Notes under the pieces: generated by a model
Database searches by the model: none
What the model was told of the DNA's origin: nothing
What the model saw: the letters and a program-made list of their open reading frames with translations, nothing else
Translations under genes and position numbers: made by a program
Assembly: GCA_013041835.1 (NCBI GenBank)
Contig: JABDRH010000689.1
Location: 1 to 7,878 of the forward strand
DNA length: 7,878 bases
Reading direction: 5' to 3'
Source: Desulfatitalea sp.
GTDB taxonomy: Bacteria > Desulfobacterota > Desulfobacteria > Desulfobacterales > Desulfosarcinaceae
Part shown: piece by piece, positions 5,527 through 7,878 of the stretch
Layout of the letters: the number at the start of each line of letters is the position of its first letter
How positions within the stretch are numbered: position 1 is the first letter of the stretch

Positions 5527-7121
5527 ATTTGTTCAATTTGCCATATCAAAAGGCTGATCCAGCGCGCAAGGATTTTCAATACCTGGAAGATCTTTCCACT
5601 GCCTACTGGTATTCGGAAACCCTTTTTGCCGCCCTATCCATAGGGGTTTTTGGCCACTTGGAAAAAGGCTTTTCCGATATCCACGCCCTGGCTCAGGCGG
5701 CATCATGCAGACCCGCCCCGTTACGGCGTCTGCTCAAAGCGCTTGAGGCCATGGCACTGGTCTATGAACATGACGGCCAATGGCACAACACCCAGGCGGC
5801 CGACATGCACCTGGTGCCCGGACGGGAAACCTATATGGGCGATTTCCTGCTTTACCGGCAGTATATGCAGCCCAGGTGGCAATCCCTGGTGCAAAAGGTA
5901 TCTTCAAATCCTGAGGATATCGGAAGATTTGTTCAAAATGAGAGCTACGAAGATCGCAATTTCAATTATGTCAGGGCGACAGATTCCTTGATCCTGCGCA
6001 AGTCTGAAGAAATCGTGCACCTGATGGCATACTTTCACTGGGAGCTGCCCGTGCTGGACATCGGCGGTGGCGCGGGCTCGCTGGCACGCGCCCTGATACG
6101 CTCCAAAATAGGCACCCACCCGCCAAGCCCCCCAGCGGACTCGGTCCTGTTTGAAATCGGCGAAGTGATTGCGGCCGCCCGAGTCCTTTACCCTGGCCCT
6201 GCGTACTGGCAGTACCTGAAACCGATTTCCGGAGATTTCCGGGAGCATGAACTTGATCCGCGGGATACTTACGGCCTGGTTGTGCTAGGCAACTTTTTAC
6301 ATGCCTACGGCCATGATGAGGCGCTGGCATTGCTTTCAAAGGCCTTGAAAGGATTAAGGCCGGGCGGGGTCGTCCTGATACACGATTACTTTCCCGACCG
6401 GCAAGGGGCTTTTCAGCAAAAGGGTGTTTTGTATGACCTGAACATGATGCTCAATACCTATAACGGCGCATGCCATGAATGCGCGCAAGTGCTCGCATGG
6501 CTTGCCAGTGCCGGCTTCGGCCACACAGAGGTGATGGATCTTGAAAGCGATTCATCCATCATTGTGGCTTCGGATAATTCCGATTTTAAAAAAATGCCGG
6601 GGAGTGAAAGTGACACGCATTGGCCGCGAAAGTGGATAAACGCGGCCCTGAAACTCGGATTTCAACGCGCCGTACCGGTCAATCCCCCGCAAATTTCAGT
6701 GGGGCCGTGGGTCAGGCGCAAATGTGAATTCGGCTGCAGCGAATATAATAAAAACCTTAAGTGTCCGCCCCATGCCATGAGCGATCAGCAGACCGGGGAA
6801 CTGTTGTCATCCTATTCCCGCGGTCTGATCATAGAGGGCATGCCACCAGGCAAACGCTTTCATGATAAATTGTTGTCCATTGAAAAAGAGGCGTTTTTGG
6901 CCGGATATCACAAGGCGTTGGTATTCGGCGCAGGGCCTTGTCCGGTATGCCCTGAGTGTCCGGAAAACGGGGTATGCCGCCGGCCGGACCTGGCCAGGCC
7001 TTCCATGGAGGCTTGCGGAATGGATGTTTACAAAACGGCCCGGGCCGCAGGCATATTCCTTGAGCCGGTAGTGAATAAAGGAGAATATGTGAAATATATC
7101 GGCTTGTTGCTATTGGAATAA
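5523..7121 (+). CDS. O-methyltransferase (Methyltransf_2 type) fused to a cysteine-rich DUF2284 domain
   Basis: This 532-residue protein joins two domains. Residues 1-110 form the dimerisation/winged-helix part of small-molecule O-methyltransferases (A-Y-W-Y-S-E-T-L-F-A-A at 27-37). Residues about 160-350 form the SAM domain: motif I V-L-D-I-G-G-G-A-G-S (177-186), an acidic ribose contact at E211, L-R-P-G-G-V-V-L-I-H-D (278-288), and H260 placed like the catalytic base of plant-type O-methyltransferases (F-L-H-A-Y-x-x-D-E). From about 365 to the end it is DUF2284, a predicted metal or Fe-S binding domain, with C401-x3-C405-x8-C414-P-P, C473-x2-C476-x2-C479-x5-C485 and C498 in A-R-P-S-M-E-A-C-G-M. 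TTG at 5523 is the first usable start; see the entry on the upstream ribosome site. The B12 radical SAM gene starts 5 bases after its stop, so the two proteins probably act together. The partner suggests an anaerobic methylation pathway such as bzaC-like lower-ligand synthesis, but the substrate is unknown. Confidence 0.88.
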   Translation: MNLFNLPYQKADPARKDFQYLEDLSTAYWYSETLFAALSIGVFGHLEKGFSDIHALAQAASCRPAPLRRLLKALEAMALVYEHDGQWHNTQAADMHLVPGRETYMGDFLLYRQYMQPRWQSLVQKVSSNPEDIGRFVQNESYEDRNFNYVRATDSLILRKSEEIVHLMAYFHWELPVLDIGGGAGSLARALIRSKIGTHPPSPPADSVLFEIGEVIAAARVLYPGPAYWQYLKPISGDFREHELDPRDTYGLVVLGNFLHAYGHDEALALLSKALKGLRPGGVVLIHDYFPDRQGAFQQKGVLYDLNMMLNTYNGACHECAQVLAWLASAGFGHTEVMDLESDSSIIVASDNSDFKKMPGSESDTHWPRKWINAALKLGFQRAVPVNPPQISVGPWVRRKCEFGCSEYNKNLKCPPHAMSDQQTGELLSSYSRGLIIEGMPPGKRFHDKLLSIEKEAFLAGYHKALVFGAGPCPVCPECPENGVCRRPDLARPSMEACGMDVYKTARAAGIFLEPVVNKGEYVKYIGLLLLE

Positions 7122-7126
7122 GACGC

Positions 7127-7878
7127 ATGAAGATTTTCTTGGTTCAGGTTCCCACGTCGCATCTGGGTGCCGGAGAAAGGGTCTATCCCCTCGGGTTGGC
7201 CCGATTATCCGCTTTGATAGGTGCGGAGCATGAAACATCCGGACTGGATATGAATTTGAACGCCGACCCGTGGCCTGAACTGAAAAGCGGATTGGAAGCG
7301 CTGCAACCGGACCTGGTGGTATTTTCCTTCAGAAACATTGATCCTTTGGCCGGTCATCAAACCTCTTATCTGTCGTCATTGCGAACCGCGGCAAAAATGG
7401 CCCGCGCCTTGGTGCCCCATGCTGTCTTGGTCGTGGGAGGCCCAGCGTTCAACATATTCCCCGCGCGTCTGATGCACGAGATCCCTGAAATCGACTATGG
7501 CCTGAAAGGGGAAGGGGAAAGGGCCTTTCCTGCGATGCTTTCGGCTTTTTCCAATATATCCCGCGTTCCGGGCGTGTTATTCCGAAAGGAAGGCACCGTT
7601 GAAGCAAACCCGGGAGGTCCTCCCGTTCTTGCGGATGAAATTGCTGAAATGGACACGCAACTGTTTCGCCCCAGTGACTATTTAGCCGGCAACCGCTATG
7701 TGGCCTGCATGGGAATCGAAGGCAAAAGGGGGTGCGACTTAAAGTGTGCCTATTGTGTATACCCTTCCATCAGCGGTTCACGGTCGCGGCTCAGGGACCC
7801 GGTCCGCATTGTCGATGAAATGGAGAACCTCAACAAGACTTATGGTGCAGACCTTTTTCATTTCACGGATGCTGTGGT
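7127..7878 (+). CDS. B12-binding domain radical SAM enzyme, partial (runs off the right edge)
   Basis: The visible 250 codons give an N-terminal cobalamin-binding Rossmann-like domain (about 1-165) and the start of a radical SAM domain. The first shows V-Y-P-L-G-L-A-R-L (19-27), L-V-V-G-G-P (101-106) and G-L-K-G-E-G-E-R-A-F-P (125-135), as in BchE-type class B enzymes. It has no D-x-H-x-x-G corrinoid motif, also as in that class. The cluster motif is R-G-C203-x3-C207-A-Y-C210, followed by V-Y-P and R-L-R-D-P (221-225) and D-L-F-H-F-T-D (242-248). Such enzymes use methylcobalamin and a 5'-deoxyadenosyl radical to methylate unreactive carbon or phosphorus, or to carry out cyclisations as in BchE. 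The ATG at 7127 lies 5 bases after the preceding stop, with GGA at 7115-7117, so translation is probably coupled. The general pattern brings BzaD of anaerobic benzimidazole synthesis to mind. That is a candidate only, since the diagnostic C-terminal part is cut off. Confidence 0.9.
   Translation, partial: MKIFLVQVPTSHLGAGERVYPLGLARLSALIGAEHETSGLDMNLNADPWPELKSGLEALQPDLVVFSFRNIDPLAGHQTSYLSSLRTAAKMARALVPHAVLVVGGPAFNIFPARLMHEIPEIDYGLKGEGERAFPAMLSAFSNISRVPGVLFRKEGTVEANPGGPPVLADEIAEMDTQLFRPSDYLAGNRYVACMGIEGKRGCDLKCAYCVYPSISGSRSRLRDPVRIVDEMENLNKTYGADLFHFTDAV

Noticed and set aside
1..7878. CRISPR array, tRNA, rRNA or complete insertion sequence
   Set aside because: I saw no regular direct repeats with spacers, no tRNA or rRNA signatures and no intact transposase on either strand. 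The only repeat of note is the palindrome at 3525-3562.

Overview
The window looks like a piece of chromosome from an anaerobic or microaerophilic Gram-negative bacterium. The best guess is Desulfobacterota (former Deltaproteobacteria), perhaps an uncultured Desulfobacterales-type organism. The basis is a menaquinol-type cytochrome b/Rieske pair, an exported sulfatase of the C-T-A-G-R type, a DUF2284 protein and a B12-binding radical SAM enzyme, in moderately GC-rich DNA. This placement is inferred from gene content, not measured.

Layout. On the minus strand (1-1738) a cytochrome b gene is followed by a Rieske iron-sulfur gene that runs off the left edge; together they form the core of a quinol-oxidising bc-type complex. 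A short divergent control region (about 1739-1942) holds a very good sigma70-like promoter for cytochrome b and a weaker one for the plus-strand arylsulfatase (1943-3520), whose -35 lies in the spacer of the first promoter. Just after the sulfatase stop comes a 17-bp-stem palindrome (3525-3562) that looks like a dispersed repeat. It is followed by a HAD-family phosphatase fragment (3572-4009) that has lost its start and its C-terminal half. A 218-base gap (4010-4227) carries a possible minus-strand helix-turn-helix relic and the promoter of the next gene. That stretch, 3521-4227, reads as a rearrangement scar.

The right part is all plus strand. A solitary AAA_14/DUF4143 ATPase (4228-5415) is followed by a two-gene unit. 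Its first gene (5523-7121) encodes an O-methyltransferase fused to a cysteine-rich DUF2284 domain. The second (7127 to the right edge) encodes a cobalamin-binding radical SAM enzyme that starts 5 bases after its partner's stop. This pair is the most interesting part of the window. It joins two kinds of SAM-dependent chemistry with an Fe-S or metal domain, and resembles what is expected of anaerobic methylation pathways such as synthesis of the benzimidazole lower ligand of B12 (bzaC/bzaD-like). The substrate cannot be read from the sequence.

The other genes do not obviously share a pathway. The bc pair is respiratory, the sulfatase probably acts in the periplasm on sulfate esters, and the ATPase has no known substrate.
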